DNA of 64,000 nucleotides from Thalassolituus maritimus (lineage in GTDB: Bacteria; Pseudomonadota; Gammaproteobacteria; Pseudomonadales; Oceanobacteraceae): positions 62,001-126,000 of the forward strand of contig CAJWBH010000012.1 in assembly GCA_913019975.1 (NCBI GenBank). Direction: 5' to 3'. Of this stretch, positions 55,159 to 64,000 are shown piece by piece. Within the stretch, counting starts at the first letter, position 1. The number at the start of each line of letters is the position of its first letter. Made by a program: the position numbers and the translations under genes. The notes beneath the pieces are model-generated. The model was not told the DNA's origin. It did no database searches and saw only the letters and a list, made by a program, of their open reading frames with translations.

Positions 55159-56877
55159 TCAGGCCCCTTGTGCCGGACGATACTGGTAGTAGCTTTCGAT
55201 GTCTTCGCGCGAAACGATACCTGCGAACTGATGACGGCGCTCATCGCGATACACTATCAGCCATTGTAATTGATGTGACTGCATCTGGTCTAAGGCGTCC
55301 TGCAGATTCGCTTTTAACGAAATGCGGGCGGCCGCCTGTCGGTCAGCCGGGATGGTAAACAGGTCAATGGTTTCTGCATCAGGGTCAGTTTCGAGTGCTT
55401 CGGCGATAGCGGCTGGTCGTATCAAGGTGTCTTCACCAGCAATCAGGAGCCAGCTCGGATCACGTTGCAGAATAAACCCAGCGGCTTCCCGACCGACTTT
55501 CCGTTGCACCTCTACAACGGAGGTCTGCATCGCTTGAGCAACCCAGGTGTTGCGCAGCATCTGCCGTACAGGGCTTGGTGCCTGGTATTGAGCGTTGCCT
55601 CCGAGCTGTACCTGAAATACCGAGGGTAGCCGGAATACTTCGCTGACTACTAAGCTGGCGATCACAACGGACAGCATACCGGGCATGATGATATTGGGGT
55701 TAGCTGTCAGCTCAAGCAGGGCAACGAGCGCTGCCAATGGTGCTCTGAGTACCGCCCCCATCATGGCGCCCATCCCCAACATTGTGTAAAAGCCAATTGA
55801 GAGGGGGTAGTCAGGCACCAGCCAGACAGAGAGCTGCCCCATTAACCCGCCAAGCGCTGCTCCGATAAAAAGTACCGGCCCGATAAGGCCGGCGGGAAAG
55901 CTGACGGCAGCAGCCCAGCCAGATAGAAACATCTTGGCCAGCAACAGAAGCAGGAGGGTGGTGAACACGACTTTACCATTCAGGGCGTCGTTAACTGTGT
56001 CGTAGCCAATACCAAGAATTTCAGGCAGCCACCAACTGATCGCCAGCGTCGCGATTGTTAAACCGCCCCAGCGTAAAACAAGCGGGAGATGCCCGAGGCG
56101 CTGTAGTAATTTAACCAGGTAAATGTAGCCAGTGGCCACCAGTCCGGCGACAACACCAAGCAACATGATGTAGGGGACTTCCCATAAAGAGGTGAGATTA
56201 AGCGCCGGAACATCAAACGCAGTTTCATGCCCAAATACCGCGCGGCTGACGATGGCTCCGCTAACGGAGGCGAGGATGATCGGAATAAAACCGCGGATGC
56301 TGTACTCCAGAAGTACAACCTCCATAGCAAAAATGACTCCTGCCATCGGTGTATTAAAAGAAGCGGAAATCGCACTGGCGACGCCAGCCGCCGCGAGAAT
56401 ACGTAAGCGATGATGGGCTAATTCGGTGTGTTGTCCGATCTGACTTCCCGTGCCTGCACCTATGTGAATCGCCGGTCCTTCACGGCCAACACTGTGTCCG
56501 CTGACCAAAGCAATCACTGCAGAAATCCACTGCAGAATAATGTTGCGGGCGGGCATGTATCCCTGATGTCGCTCCATCCTAAGCAGAACGTGGGTTACGC
56601 CCATACTGCGCCGTTCTTGTGGAACCCAATAAAACAACAGAATCAGCAGGGCGCCGCCACCTAGAAGAAGCAGTGAACGCACTTCCTGCGACATGCCTTC
56701 GAAATTCTCGGCGGAGCCAATCGGAAAGAAAGCGACGAGGGGAAGCTCAATTGCCAGGCGGAAGAGTGTAATCAGGCCTGCACTGACAAGTCCGGTTAAT
56801 AGCGCCAGGCCAGCTAATCCAATCTGGTTGTCAGACAGTGTGATCATGTTTTGCCAGAGTTGGCGTAACGGGGTCAC
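55159..56877 (-). CDS. ClC-type chloride channel or transporter with CBS domains
   Basis: I favour the GTG at 56877, with AAAGGAA about 10 bases upstream, giving 572 residues; a TATAAT at about 56930 lies inside the longer frame. The channel domain has GHSVGREGPAIHIGAG, including the gating Glu, and SASFNTPMAGVIFAMEV. The usual first signature GSGIP is replaced by MGVTH, and the late one reads FPAGLIGPVLFIGAALGG. The C-terminal 140 residues look like a CBS pair. Whether it is a channel or a proton exchanger cannot be settled by eye. Confidence 0.85.
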   Translation of the reverse strand: MTPLRQLWQNMITLSDNQIGLAGLALLTGLVSAGLITLFRLAIELPLVAFFPIGSAENFEGMSQEVRSLLLLGGGALLILLFYWVPQERRSMGVTHVLLRMERHQGYMPARNIILQWISAVIALVSGHSVGREGPAIHIGAGTGSQIGQHTELAHHRLRILAAAGVASAISASFNTPMAGVIFAMEVVLLEYSIRGFIPIILASVSGAIVSRAVFGHETAFDVPALNLTSLWEVPYIMLLGVVAGLVATGYIYLVKLLQRLGHLPLVLRWGGLTIATLAISWWLPEILGIGYDTVNDALNGKVVFTTLLLLLLAKMFLSGWAAAVSFPAGLIGPVLFIGAALGGLMGQLSVWLVPDYPLSIGFYTMLGMGAMMGAVLRAPLAALVALLELTANPNIIMPGMLSVVIASLVVSEVFRLPSVFQVQLGGNAQYQAPSPVRQMLRNTWVAQAMQTSVVEVQRKVGREAAGFILQRDPSWLLIAGEDTLIRPAAIAEALETDPDAETIDLFTIPADRQAAARISLKANLQDALDQMQSHQLQWLIVYRDERRHQFAGIVSREDIESYYQYRPAQGA

Positions 56878-57065
56878 TATTGACGGTTCCTTTCTGGCCT
56901 TATGGTGTGAAGAGTGCGGAATACCCGCTATTATACTCATCTTTGCGGCACGGCTGGAAACACCCTCCGGGCGCCGCTTTCCTGCGCCATAAAATACTCT
57001 TTGTTCAATAGCATTCTGTGGCGGAGGCATACAAGAGCACTACTAGACTACTTCGGAGATTGTCT

Positions 57066-58103
57066 GTGATTAAGGTTGGCATCGTTGGCGGCACTGGGTA
57101 TACCGGTGTAGAACTGTTGCGTATTCTCGTGCACCACCCAGAAACTGAGTTGAAAGTGATTACATCGCGCAGTGAAGAGGGTGTCCGGGTCGATGATATG
57201 TACCCTAATCTCCGCGGGTATACCGACCTCGCCTTTACCGTACCAGATGCCGATGCGCTGGGTGAATGTGACGTCGTATTTTTTGCAACGCCTCATGGTG
57301 TTGCGCATGCTCTTGCAGAAGAAGTGCTGAACTCAGGTGCTCGCGTTGTCGATTTGTCTGCGGATTTCCGTTTAAAAGACGTCCCGACATGGGAAAAATG
57401 GTACGGCCAGGAGCATGGCGCACCGGGTATTCTCCCAGAAGCTGTATACGGTTTGCCTGAGGTCTATCGGAGTGACATCAGCAAAGCACGCCTTGTTGCT
57501 TGTCCCGGTTGCTACCCAACGTCTGTCGAACTGGGTTTGATACCACTGATTGAGCAGGGACTGATCGAAGACCAGCTACTGATCGCTGACTGTAAAACGG
57601 GCGTTAGTGGTGCCGGGCGCGGTGCGAAAGTCGGTTCGCTGTTTGCAGAAACGGCCGACAGCTTTATGGCTTACGGCACATCCGGACACCGTCACCTGCC
57701 AGAAATACGTCAGGAGCTGAAAGCGGCTGCGGGTGGAAAAGACATTAACATCACTTTCACGCCTCACCTCGCGCCTATGATCCGCGGGATTCTTGCGACT
57801 CTTTACGCCCAGGTGCCGGAGCAGAAGATCGAAGATCTGCAGAAAATCTACGAAGAGCGATATGCCAACGAGCCATTCGTCGATGTACTTCCTGCTGGCA
57901 GTCAGCCAGCGACCAGAAGCGTGAAGGGCAGCAATGTGTGTCGCCTGGCACTGCATTATCACGAAGATACCGGTCAGGTCATCGTGCTGTCTGCGATTGA
58001 TAATCTTGTTAAAGGTTCATCCGGCCAGGCGGTGCAATGTATGAATATTATGTTTGGTCTTGAAGAAAACATGGGCCTGCAACATGTTGCTCTGATGCCT
58101 TAA
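57066..58103 (+). CDS. argC: N-acetyl-gamma-glutamyl-phosphate reductase
   Basis: Third step of arginine synthesis. I use the GTG at 57066 ([20 protein letters not shown]), preceded by GGAG, giving 345 residues. The catalytic Cys is in [10 protein letters not shown] further ATG at 57018 in the same frame would add 16 residues outside the family. First gene of a plus-strand series matching PA0662-PA0665. Confidence 0.96.
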   Translation: MIKVGIVGGTGYTGVELLRILVHHPETELKVITSRSEEGVRVDDMYPNLRGYTDLAFTVPDADALGECDVVFFATPHGVAHALAEEVLNSGARVVDLSADFRLKDVPTWEKWYGQEHGAPGILPEAVYGLPEVYRSDISKARLVACPGCYPTSVELGLIPLIEQGLIEDQLLIADCKTGVSGAGRGAKVGSLFAETADSFMAYGTSGHRHLPEIRQELKAAAGGKDINITFTPHLAPMIRGILATLYAQVPEQKIEDLQKIYEERYANEPFVDVLPAGSQPATRSVKGSNVCRLALHYHEDTGQVIVLSAIDNLVKGSSGQAVQCMNIMFGLEENMGLQHVALMP

Positions 58104-58125
58104 CGAGCGTTTCTGGAGGTAGAGC

Positions 58126-58866
58126 ATGGCAGTAGTTGAAGGCAGTGTTCAGGATGAGTTGGTCATTGTTCGCCGGGCGAAAGGGTATCGCTTCCGGCGG
58201 GCTTTCTGGCTCGCCATTCTTATTCTGATGACCGCAGGTGGCGGTTACCTTTACGGGTACTTCGATAGCTATACGCAGATGAAGGTACTCAAAGAAGAAA
58301 ATGGTTACCTTAAAGACGGTTTGCGCACCAGTGAGAAAACCATTGAAGATTTAAGTCAGCGCGTGGCAGTGCTCGAGAAGGGCGGCGAAGTTGACCGGCA
58401 AGCTGCGGATGGTTTCCGTGAAACCGTAAAAAGTCTGAAGGATCAGGTTTCCGTGCTTGAGCAGGAAGTTGCGTTCTACAAGGGTATCATGGCGCCCGGT
58501 AGCGCCGATAAAGGCTTACGTATCAGCCGGATTGACCTCGATGCAATTAGTGCAAATCAGTACAGCTATGCCGTTATGATGACTCAGGTTGTCGATAACA
58601 CGAATTATGTTCAGGGTGAGGTCGCAGTCAATGTGATTGGTTTGCGATCCGGCGAGCAGGAAGTTATCGCCCTCCGGGATCTGGATGAAAATATCAGTGA
58701 ACTGGGTATACCATTCCGCTTCCGTTATTTTCAGGAACTCAAAGGTGTGTTGAATCTGCCAGATGGTTTTATCCCACAACAGCTACAGGTAGTTATGCAG
58801 TCACGCGGGCAGAACTCACAAAGGGTAGAAGAAACCCGAAACTGGAATTCCGAGGGAGAGGCCTGA
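58126..58866 (+). CDS. DUF6776-type membrane-anchored coiled-coil protein
   Basis: Protein of 246 residues: a short cytoplasmic N-terminus, one TM helix at about 26-47 (AFWLAILILMTAGGGYLYGYF), a coiled coil (about 52-125, LKDQVSVLEQEVAFYKGIM) and a C-terminal beta domain. It corresponds by position and layout to PA0663. It is always found before the bactofilin gene, so a shared role in cell shape or envelope is plausible. Its stop overlaps the bactofilin ATG. Confidence 0.75.
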   Translation: MAVVEGSVQDELVIVRRAKGYRFRRAFWLAILILMTAGGGYLYGYFDSYTQMKVLKEENGYLKDGLRTSEKTIEDLSQRVAVLEKGGEVDRQAADGFRETVKSLKDQVSVLEQEVAFYKGIMAPGSADKGLRISRIDLDAISANQYSYAVMMTQVVDNTNYVQGEVAVNVIGLRSGEQEVIALRDLDENISELGIPFRFRYFQELKGVLNLPDGFIPQQLQVVMQSRGQNSQRVEETRNWNSEGEA

Positions 58867-59276
58867 TGTTCAGTGCTAAGACCAACAACCATATAGATTT
58901 TGATACAGTGATTTCGGCTCGCACTGAAATCCGCGGTGATATCGCAGTGAAAGGCGCCATTCAGATCGATGGTGTCCTGAAGGGCAACCTGATAGCCGAG
59001 CCGGGCTCTAAGGCGTCGGTACGTATTAGCGATAAGGGGCGTGTTGAAGGGCGGATTACCGCACCTAATGTGATCGTCAATGGTGAGGTATGTGGAGATA
59101 TCCATGCCTATGACTATATTGAATTGGCGAAAAAAGCCCGCATTACAGGCAATGTCCACTACGCATCAATGGAAATGGTATTAGGGGCGCAGGTGAATGG
59201 CCAATTGATTCATGGCTCCGGTTCAGCTAAAGCTGGCGCTGGCGTTTCTCAGACAGAAATGGCAAAAGTTGACTAA
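58866..59276 (+). CDS. Bactofilin
   Basis: Protein of 136 residues with the beta-helical bactofilin domain: TEIRGDIAVKGAIQIDGVLKG, then GRITAPNVIVNGEVCGDIHAYDYIEL. Bactofilins form filaments that position wall enzymes and polarity factors. Short, flexible tails flank the core. The start overlaps the stop of the preceding gene by one base. Confidence 0.93.
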   Translation: MFSAKTNNHIDFDTVISARTEIRGDIAVKGAIQIDGVLKGNLIAEPGSKASVRISDKGRVEGRITAPNVIVNGEVCGDIHAYDYIELAKKARITGNVHYASMEMVLGAQVNGQLIHGSGSAKAGAGVSQTEMAKVD

Positions 59277-59337
59277 ATCACTCGGTTAAGCAGATAATCC
59301 TACAAGACTTATCCAAGACATCTTTTCCAAGGTAATT

Positions 59338-59685
59338 ATGACAGCAGTTCAGCAGGCCGCGCCGATTGAGTTGACGCAAGCGGCGGAAGAAAAAATTCGT
59401 GACCTTCTCGAAGATGAGGGTGATGATGAGCTGTGCCTGAGGGTGTTTGTGACTGGTGGTGGTTGTTCAGGTTTCCAGTACGGTTTCACCTTTGATGATG
59501 AACAGGCAGAGGATGATGCCCTCATCGGAAAAGAAGGCGTACGGGTACTTGTAGACTCACTAAGCTACGGTTACCTCGTTGGGTCAGTGCTTGACTATCA
59601 GGAAGGACTGGAAGGGTCGCGTTTTGCGGTGTCGAACCCGGGCGCTTCTTCTACATGTGGTTGTGGTTCGTCATTCGCAATCTGA
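59338..59685 (+). CDS. erpA: Iron-sulfur cluster insertion protein ErpA
   Basis: A-type carrier of 115 residues. The three cluster Cys are visible: [13 protein letters not shown] and the C-terminal STCGCGSSF. It passes [4Fe-4S] clusters to apo-enzymes such as IspG/IspH and respiratory dehydrogenases. Confidence 0.96.
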   Translation: MTAVQQAAPIELTQAAEEKIRDLLEDEGDDELCLRVFVTGGGCSGFQYGFTFDDEQAEDDALIGKEGVRVLVDSLSYGYLVGSVLDYQEGLEGSRFAVSNPGASSTCGCGSSFAI

Positions 59686-59710
59686 CTTGATACGCATCAG
59701 GGAGGTTCCC

Positions 59711-60247
59711 ATGCGAATTGTATTAACTGCTTTACTAGCCTCATATTCTTTATCCAGTCTCGCTAACGAAGGTCTTCAGGAAACAACGTCTGCACCAGCC
59801 ATCGATAATTCAGTGGTTGCTCCTGTTGAAGCTGTACAGGAAGGTGACGTTACAGCCGAGGTAATCCCTGCATCTACAGAGGGCATTCCGGCATTGTTCC
59901 AGGCCCGGATACAGGAACACTCTGCAGACGAAATGCTCGCTTTACTCCAGCGTGCAGAAAAAATTGCCTCAGGGCAGGATGTTTACCGCACTCGAGAGCC
60001 TGTAATGCTGGTTTTGTCGGGGGATGAAATCGAACTTTTCAAACGCGACAACTATCGCGACAACAAAGCTCTGGTTGATCTTGCTGCGCGTCTGGATGCT
60101 TTTAATATCATTGATGTCAAAGTCTGCCGTCACTGGACGGGCCAGCGAGGTATAGAACTGACCGACCTGCCCCCCTTCATCGAGGGCGTATCATCAGCCG
60201 ATCAGGAAAATAAACGTCTTGAAAGTGCGGGTTACGCTTATTTCTGA
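59711..60247 (+). CDS. Small exported protein of unknown function
   Basis: Start at ATG 59711 with GGGAGG upstream, giving 178 residues. The signal peptide is MRIVLTALLASYSLSSLANE. The mature C-terminal half (residues 95-175) reads PVMLVLSGDEIELFKRDNYRD, then ALVDLAARLDAFNIIDVKVC and LPPFIEGV. The alternating strand-helix pattern recalls DsrE-like folds, but that is a guess. A single Cys is in KVCRHW. The 3' end overlaps the convergent anmK by 10 bases. Confidence 0.65.
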   Translation: MRIVLTALLASYSLSSLANEGLQETTSAPAIDNSVVAPVEAVQEGDVTAEVIPASTEGIPALFQARIQEHSADEMLALLQRAEKIASGQDVYRTREPVMLVLSGDEIELFKRDNYRDNKALVDLAARLDAFNIIDVKVCRHWTGQRGIELTDLPPFIEGVSSADQENKRLESAGYAYF

Positions 60248-61347
60248 TTATTTTTGCCCGTACTCGCCGGGTAAATCCCACCAAGAATTCTCTCTCCCTG
60301 AGCACCGGTGACCGCAGGAAGGTTGCCACTCAGGTGATTTAACGTTCTCCAGCCTAGCCAGGCGAAAGCGATAGCTTCCATCCAGTCAGGGTGTACCCCA
60401 ACAGCTTCTGTTGACTGAATATTCATCTGAGGCAGGTTGGCTCGGATGCGGTTCATCAGGTGACTGTTTTTCAGCCCTCCACCACAAACATAAAGATCCT
60501 GAAGTTCAGGCGCATAACGCTTGATTGCGCTACTTATGCTGGTGGCTGTCAGCTCTGCGAGCGTGGCAAGAACATTATCAGCGGGATACTGTTCGGGAAT
60601 CTGAAGCTGCTTCAGGTTGAACAGCTCACGGCCAGTGCTTTTGGGGGGCTCTTCCGAAAAATAGGGATGCTGCAACCACTCTTCCAGTAAGTCAGAAATA
60701 ACCACCCCCCTGGCTGCAGAGCTTCCTTCTGCATCACAGCTGCAACCTGTCATGGCCTTGCAGTATTCATCCATTAATGCGTTCCCTGGGCCAGTGTCAA
60801 ACCCAAGAGTTTTATTCGGGTCCGGGTTTACCAGGGTCAGGTTGGCGATGCCGCCGATGTTGAGTACGCCGCATGGTTGATGCGCTTGCATCGCAACCTG
60901 ATGAAATGCGGGTACGAGAGGAGCCCCCTCGCCGCCAGCCGCAATGTCCCTGCGGCGAAAGTCAGCAACGCAGGTAATGCCTGTGTACTCGGCGAGCCAT
61001 GAGGGGTCGCCAATCTGCCAACTGAATCCGTCCGGTTGAGGTCTGTGGCGTAGAGTGTGGCCATGACTGCCGATAAGGCTGATGTCAGTGGAGGAGAGCG
61101 TATTCTTCTCTAACAGCGTAACGACAGCTTGCACGCCATATTGGGCGATTAAGCGGTCGGCATCCATGATGAGTTCAGCGCTGAGAGTCTCACTGATGGC
61201 TAACGCCTTAAAGAAATCCGATACTTCGTCTGGGTAATCAATGCACAAGGCATCAACCATCGTCACTTTGTCCGGTGTGATCTCCACGAGACAAGCATCC
61301 ATGCCATCGGCACTGGTGCCTGACATCAGGCCAATACAAAGAGTCAT
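60238..61347 (-). CDS. anmK: Anhydro-N-acetylmuramic acid kinase
   Basis: Recycles peptidoglycan by phosphorylating anhydroMurNAc. The 369 residues begin LCIGLMSGTSADGMDACLVE, the ATP motif, and contain LGFDTGPGNALMDEY and CGGGLKNSHLMNRI. The start overlaps the stop of the M23 peptidase gene by 4 bases, so wall cleavage and recycling are co-expressed. Confidence 0.96.
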   Translation of the reverse strand: MTLCIGLMSGTSADGMDACLVEITPDKVTMVDALCIDYPDEVSDFFKALAISETLSAELIMDADRLIAQYGVQAVVTLLEKNTLSSTDISLIGSHGHTLRHRPQPDGFSWQIGDPSWLAEYTGITCVADFRRRDIAAGGEGAPLVPAFHQVAMQAHQPCGVLNIGGIANLTLVNPDPNKTLGFDTGPGNALMDEYCKAMTGCSCDAEGSSAARGVVISDLLEEWLQHPYFSEEPPKSTGRELFNLKQLQIPEQYPADNVLATLAELTATSISSAIKRYAPELQDLYVCGGGLKNSHLMNRIRANLPQMNIQSTEAVGVHPDWMEAIAFAWLGWRTLNHLSGNLPAVTGAQGERILGGIYPASTGKNNQK

Positions 61348-62630
61348 TGAAAGTCCCCGTCTGTGCTTGAAGACACACTGAAGTCTTTCAACCAGCTGGT
61401 CAGCTTATTGGACTCCTTCATAAACGCCGCTTTTTCCGACGATTTAATAGATTCTGCTTTTGGCAGTCTTACCCGCAATGAGTCTCTGTGGACGCCATCG
61501 ACCAGGAATTCGTAGTGCAGGTGCGGCCCTGTTGAGGCGCCCGTGGTTCCGACATAACCAATGATCTGGCCTTGTTTCACGTAGCGGCCGACCCGAACGC
61601 CACGCCCGAATTTACTCATGTGTGCGTACTTGGTCTGGTAGCGTTGACCGTGCTGGATGACGACGACATTACCGTAGCCGCCATTGCGACTGGCGAAGGT
61701 TACCTTGCCATCACCTGCAGCTTTGATCGGCGTCCCCGTCGGTGCTGCGTAGTCGGTTCCCCGATGGGCCCGGATTGTATTCAGAATCGGATGTTTACGG
61801 TTCGGGTTAAATCGAGAACTGATGCGGAAATAGTCAATCGGGTTACGCAGGAAGGCCTTACGCATGCTCGTGCCTTCCGGGGTAAAGTAGTTCGCTTGAC
61901 CGTCGCTGTCGACATAGCGAACAGCTGTAAGCTCGCGATCCCGGTTATTAAACTGTGCGATCAGAATATCGCCGTAGCCAATCTGCTCGCCATCCAGCTG
62001 AACCTCTTCGAAGATGAGACTGAAAGAGTCGCCTTTACGGATATCGAGCGCGAAGTCGATATCCCAGCCAAAGATAGCCGCCAGTTGATAGAGAATTTGG
62101 TCAGGAACTCCCGCCTGAGAGCCGTCGTAGTAAAGAGAGTTGTCTATGGTCGCGGAGGCAAAGCGAGGGATGTAATCTGCCGTTCGTTCAATAAGCTCAT
62201 ATGAGAGACTACCATCATCTTCGCGGGCGAGAGAGTGTCTTGCGAGTGGAGACAGGATAATCTCCAGCTTCGAAATTTTATTTTCGGCCGTCCGAACCCA
62301 GCGCACAGTCTGACCGACTTTGAGATTGATAACATCCCGGGGAACTGCTGCTGCAATATCGATAACATCAACAGCACTGAGGTTCTCCCTATCAAACAGA
62401 ACCGAGAGGCTGTCACCGCTTTTCACTGTGGTCTCTTCCCAGTCGGGTTCAGGCACAGGAGGTGGTGTGTCGGGTTCTGAGACCTCGGGAAGGTCAATAA
62501 CAAACGTCTGTTGTTTGGTTGACTCACCGGAATCCGGGAGAAGAACCAAAATGAGTAGCAGCAGAATACCGAGCCCGGCACCAATCAGGTGACGTAACGG
62601 GAAATACTGTAGTTGCCCGGGCAGAGCCAT
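61344..62630 (-). CDS. M23 family murein endopeptidase with LysM/OapA-like domain
   Basis: I start at the ATG at 62630 (MALPGQLQYFPLRHLI), giving 428 residues; an ATG at 62687 is possible. One TM anchor (residues 13-33) is followed by a LysM-like segment (VKSGDSLSVLFDRENLSAVDV), a middle domain, and an intact LytM catalytic domain: HRGTDYAAPTGTPIKAAGDG and GPHLHYEFLVDG, with the zinc ligands H and D. It resembles MepM and PA0667, which cut peptide cross-links. Confidence 0.92.
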   Translation of the reverse strand: MALPGQLQYFPLRHLIGAGLGILLLLILVLLPDSGESTKQQTFVIDLPEVSEPDTPPPVPEPDWEETTVKSGDSLSVLFDRENLSAVDVIDIAAAVPRDVINLKVGQTVRWVRTAENKISKLEIILSPLARHSLAREDDGSLSYELIERTADYIPRFASATIDNSLYYDGSQAGVPDQILYQLAAIFGWDIDFALDIRKGDSFSLIFEEVQLDGEQIGYGDILIAQFNNRDRELTAVRYVDSDGQANYFTPEGTSMRKAFLRNPIDYFRISSRFNPNRKHPILNTIRAHRGTDYAAPTGTPIKAAGDGKVTFASRNGGYGNVVVIQHGQRYQTKYAHMSKFGRGVRVGRYVKQGQIIGYVGTTGASTGPHLHYEFLVDGVHRDSLRVRLPKAESIKSSEKAAFMKESNKLTSWLKDFSVSSSTDGDFQ

Positions 62631-62769
62631 CTTATTATCGAATCCTCGTATGCATTTCGCAGGAAAGTGTAAACAATCACTGAGCATTTTACCCGGTGAA
62701 CTTGATTTTGCACCTTGATCAGGTATGTTCAGCTCCCTTTCCGACAACCCTAATGTGAAGATAGATCCC

Positions 62770-64000
62770 ATGACAGCCGCACTTATTGCTGACCTGAAAG
62801 AGCGTGGTCTGCTGAACCAGATCACCGCTGAAGACGAATTTAATGAACACCTAAACGGCGGATCTCGCGTTCTTTATTGCGGTTTTGACCCGACAGCAGA
62901 CAGTCTTCATCTCGGACACTTAGTCCCTCTTCTGGTTCTTCGTCGCTTTCAGGATGCGGGGCATAAGCCCATCGCATTGGTAGGTGGGGCGACGGGATTG
63001 ATCGGTGATCCAAGCTTTAAGGCCGCTGAACGTCAGCTCAATACCGCAGACATTGTGGCTGGGTGGGCCGATAAGATTCGTGGCCAGGTCAGTCAGTTCA
63101 TCGCCTTTGACGGTGTTGAGAACCCAGCCGTTGTTGTGAATAACCTTGACTGGGCAGGTGAGATGAACGTACTCGACTTCCTTCGTGATGTCGGTAAGCA
63201 CTTCTCTGTAAATGCCATGATCAATAAAGAGTCGGTGCAGCAGCGCCTGAATAGAGAAGGGGCGGGGATCTCGTTCACCGAGTTTTCGTATGCGTTGCTT
63301 CAAGGGATGGATTTCGCTGAACTGAATCGACGTTACGACTGCACCCTGCAGATTGGTGGTTCCGACCAGTGGGGTAATATCGTTGGTGGTATCGACCTTT
63401 CCCGTCGTCAGAATGGCGCGCAGACGTTTGGTCTCACTGTTCCACTCGTAACCAAATCTGACGGTACAAAATTCGGTAAGACAGAATCGGGCGCTGTATG
63501 GCTGGATCCTTCTAAAACCTCGCCTTATGCCTTCTACCAGTTCTGGATGAATACGGCAGACGCAGACGTCTACAAATTCCTGCGTTACTTCACGTTCCTG
63601 CCGGTTGAAAAAATTGCAGAGATTGAAGCGCATGATGCGACGATTGAAGGTCGCAAGACAGCGCAGCCGATCCTTGCGGAAGAAGTTACCCGAATGGTGC
63701 ATGGTCAGGAAGCGCTCGATTCAGCCCGTCGTATTACCGAAGCGCTCTTCTCTGGCGATCTAACGCAATTATCCGAAAGTGAATTGGAACAGATCAAGCA
63801 GGATGGATTGCCATCAAGCGGTCTGGACATCACTGGTCTGGGTGATAAACCTCTGACAGCGATACTTTCTGAAGCAGGTATGGGCCAGGGTAAGCAGGTT
63901 AAAGATGCGCTCGGCCGCAATGCCGTCATCGTAAACGGTCAGGCATACGGTATGGATGACCTGATGAAAGGCGCCGAGATCTTCAGTGCTGGTAATGCTA
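62770..64000 (+). CDS. tyrS: Tyrosyl-tRNA synthetase (3' end cut by the window)
   Basis: Charges tRNA-Tyr. The frame opens at ATG 62770 ([17 protein letters not shown]) and runs off the right edge after 410 codons, so the tail of the S4 domain is missing. Class I motifs are LHLGH (HIGH box) and KFGKT (KMSKS box). The tyrosine site ([12 protein letters not shown]) and the start of an S4 domain ([17 protein letters not shown]) are visible. Divergent from the M23 peptidase, as in Pseudomonas. Confidence 0.97.
   Translation, partial: MTAALIADLKERGLLNQITAEDEFNEHLNGGSRVLYCGFDPTADSLHLGHLVPLLVLRRFQDAGHKPIALVGGATGLIGDPSFKAAERQLNTADIVAGWADKIRGQVSQFIAFDGVENPAVVVNNLDWAGEMNVLDFLRDVGKHFSVNAMINKESVQQRLNREGAGISFTEFSYALLQGMDFAELNRRYDCTLQIGGSDQWGNIVGGIDLSRRQNGAQTFGLTVPLVTKSDGTKFGKTESGAVWLDPSKTSPYAFYQFWMNTADADVYKFLRYFTFLPVEKIAEIEAHDATIEGRKTAQPILAEEVTRMVHGQEALDSARRITEALFSGDLTQLSESELEQIKQDGLPSSGLDITGLGDKPLTAILSEAGMGQGKQVKDALGRNAVIVNGQAYGMDDLMKGAEIFSAGNA

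Noticed and set aside
1-64000. CRISPR arrays, tRNA, rRNA, insertion sequences or prophage genes
   Set aside because: None seen by reading both strands; a tRNAscan or IS search was not possible here.

Overview
The window is chromosomal DNA of a gammaproteobacterium. Every long stretch outside the 27-33.5 kb segment is housekeeping DNA in gene orders typical of Pseudomonas and marine Oceanospirillales: lptM-lysA-dapF-DUF484, gshB-tonB-yqgE-ruvX-pyrR-pyrB-pyrC', pilGHIJK-chpABC, glnE-ilvE, hemL, argC-DUF6776-bactofilin-erpA-anmK-M23-tyrS. Type IV pili, a c-type cytochrome and SutA fit a motile or surface-living aerobe. The genus cannot be fixed by eye; an Oceanospirillales/Pseudomonadales relative is an inference. 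I saw no rRNA, tRNA, CRISPR array, transposase or phage gene.

0-8.7 kb: the left edge holds the ynbE-ydbL end of a ydbH-type locus (minus), then a c5-like cytochrome, sutA and a DUF3047 protein (plus). A minus-strand run follows: cyaA, lptM, lysA, dapF, DUF484 and a HAD phosphatase. xerC, usually found after the DUF484 gene, is absent. 8.7-14.4 kb: a tightly packed minus-strand run carries gshB, a TonB-like protein, yqgE, ruvX, pyrR, pyrB and a pseudo-dihydroorotase that has lost catalytic residues. 14.7-27.0 kb: the complete type IV pilus chemosensory system (pilG, pilH, pilI, pilJ, pilK, chpA, chpB, chpC) runs on the plus strand. ChpA has 2128 residues, at least six His-bearing phosphotransfer segments and a C-terminal receiver.

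27.0-33.5 kb: where Pseudomonas carries chpD/chpE, this genome has a surface-glycan locus. It encodes an O-antigen-ligase-like membrane protein with no ordinary start codon, two polysialyltransferase/GT52-like enzymes, a GT8-like and a GT2-like transferase, and two different kinase-fold proteins (WaaP/Kdo-kinase-like and YrbL-like). This is the most lineage-specific part of the window.

33.5-39.3 kb: the S-adenosylmethionine cycle is encoded by sahR, metK, ahcY and metF. The first gene is an ArsR-methyltransferase fusion. A perfect 10-6-10 palindrome in its promoter supplies TTGATA -35 boxes to both sahR and a divergent glutathione-transferase gene. A 121-bp nested palindrome lies between ahcY and metF. 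39.3-48.1 kb: topB, a 44-codon small ORF, a CoA-transferase, an orphan lipoprotein, ilvE and glnE. 48.4-57 kb: PBP1b with an overlapping TPR lipoprotein (LpoP-like), a chemoreceptor with a His-rich polytopic membrane sensor, an orphan membrane protein, hemL, hemJ and a ClC channel. 57-64 kb: argC, a DUF6776 protein, bactofilin, erpA, a small exported protein, anmK, a murein peptidase and tyrS, which runs off the right edge.
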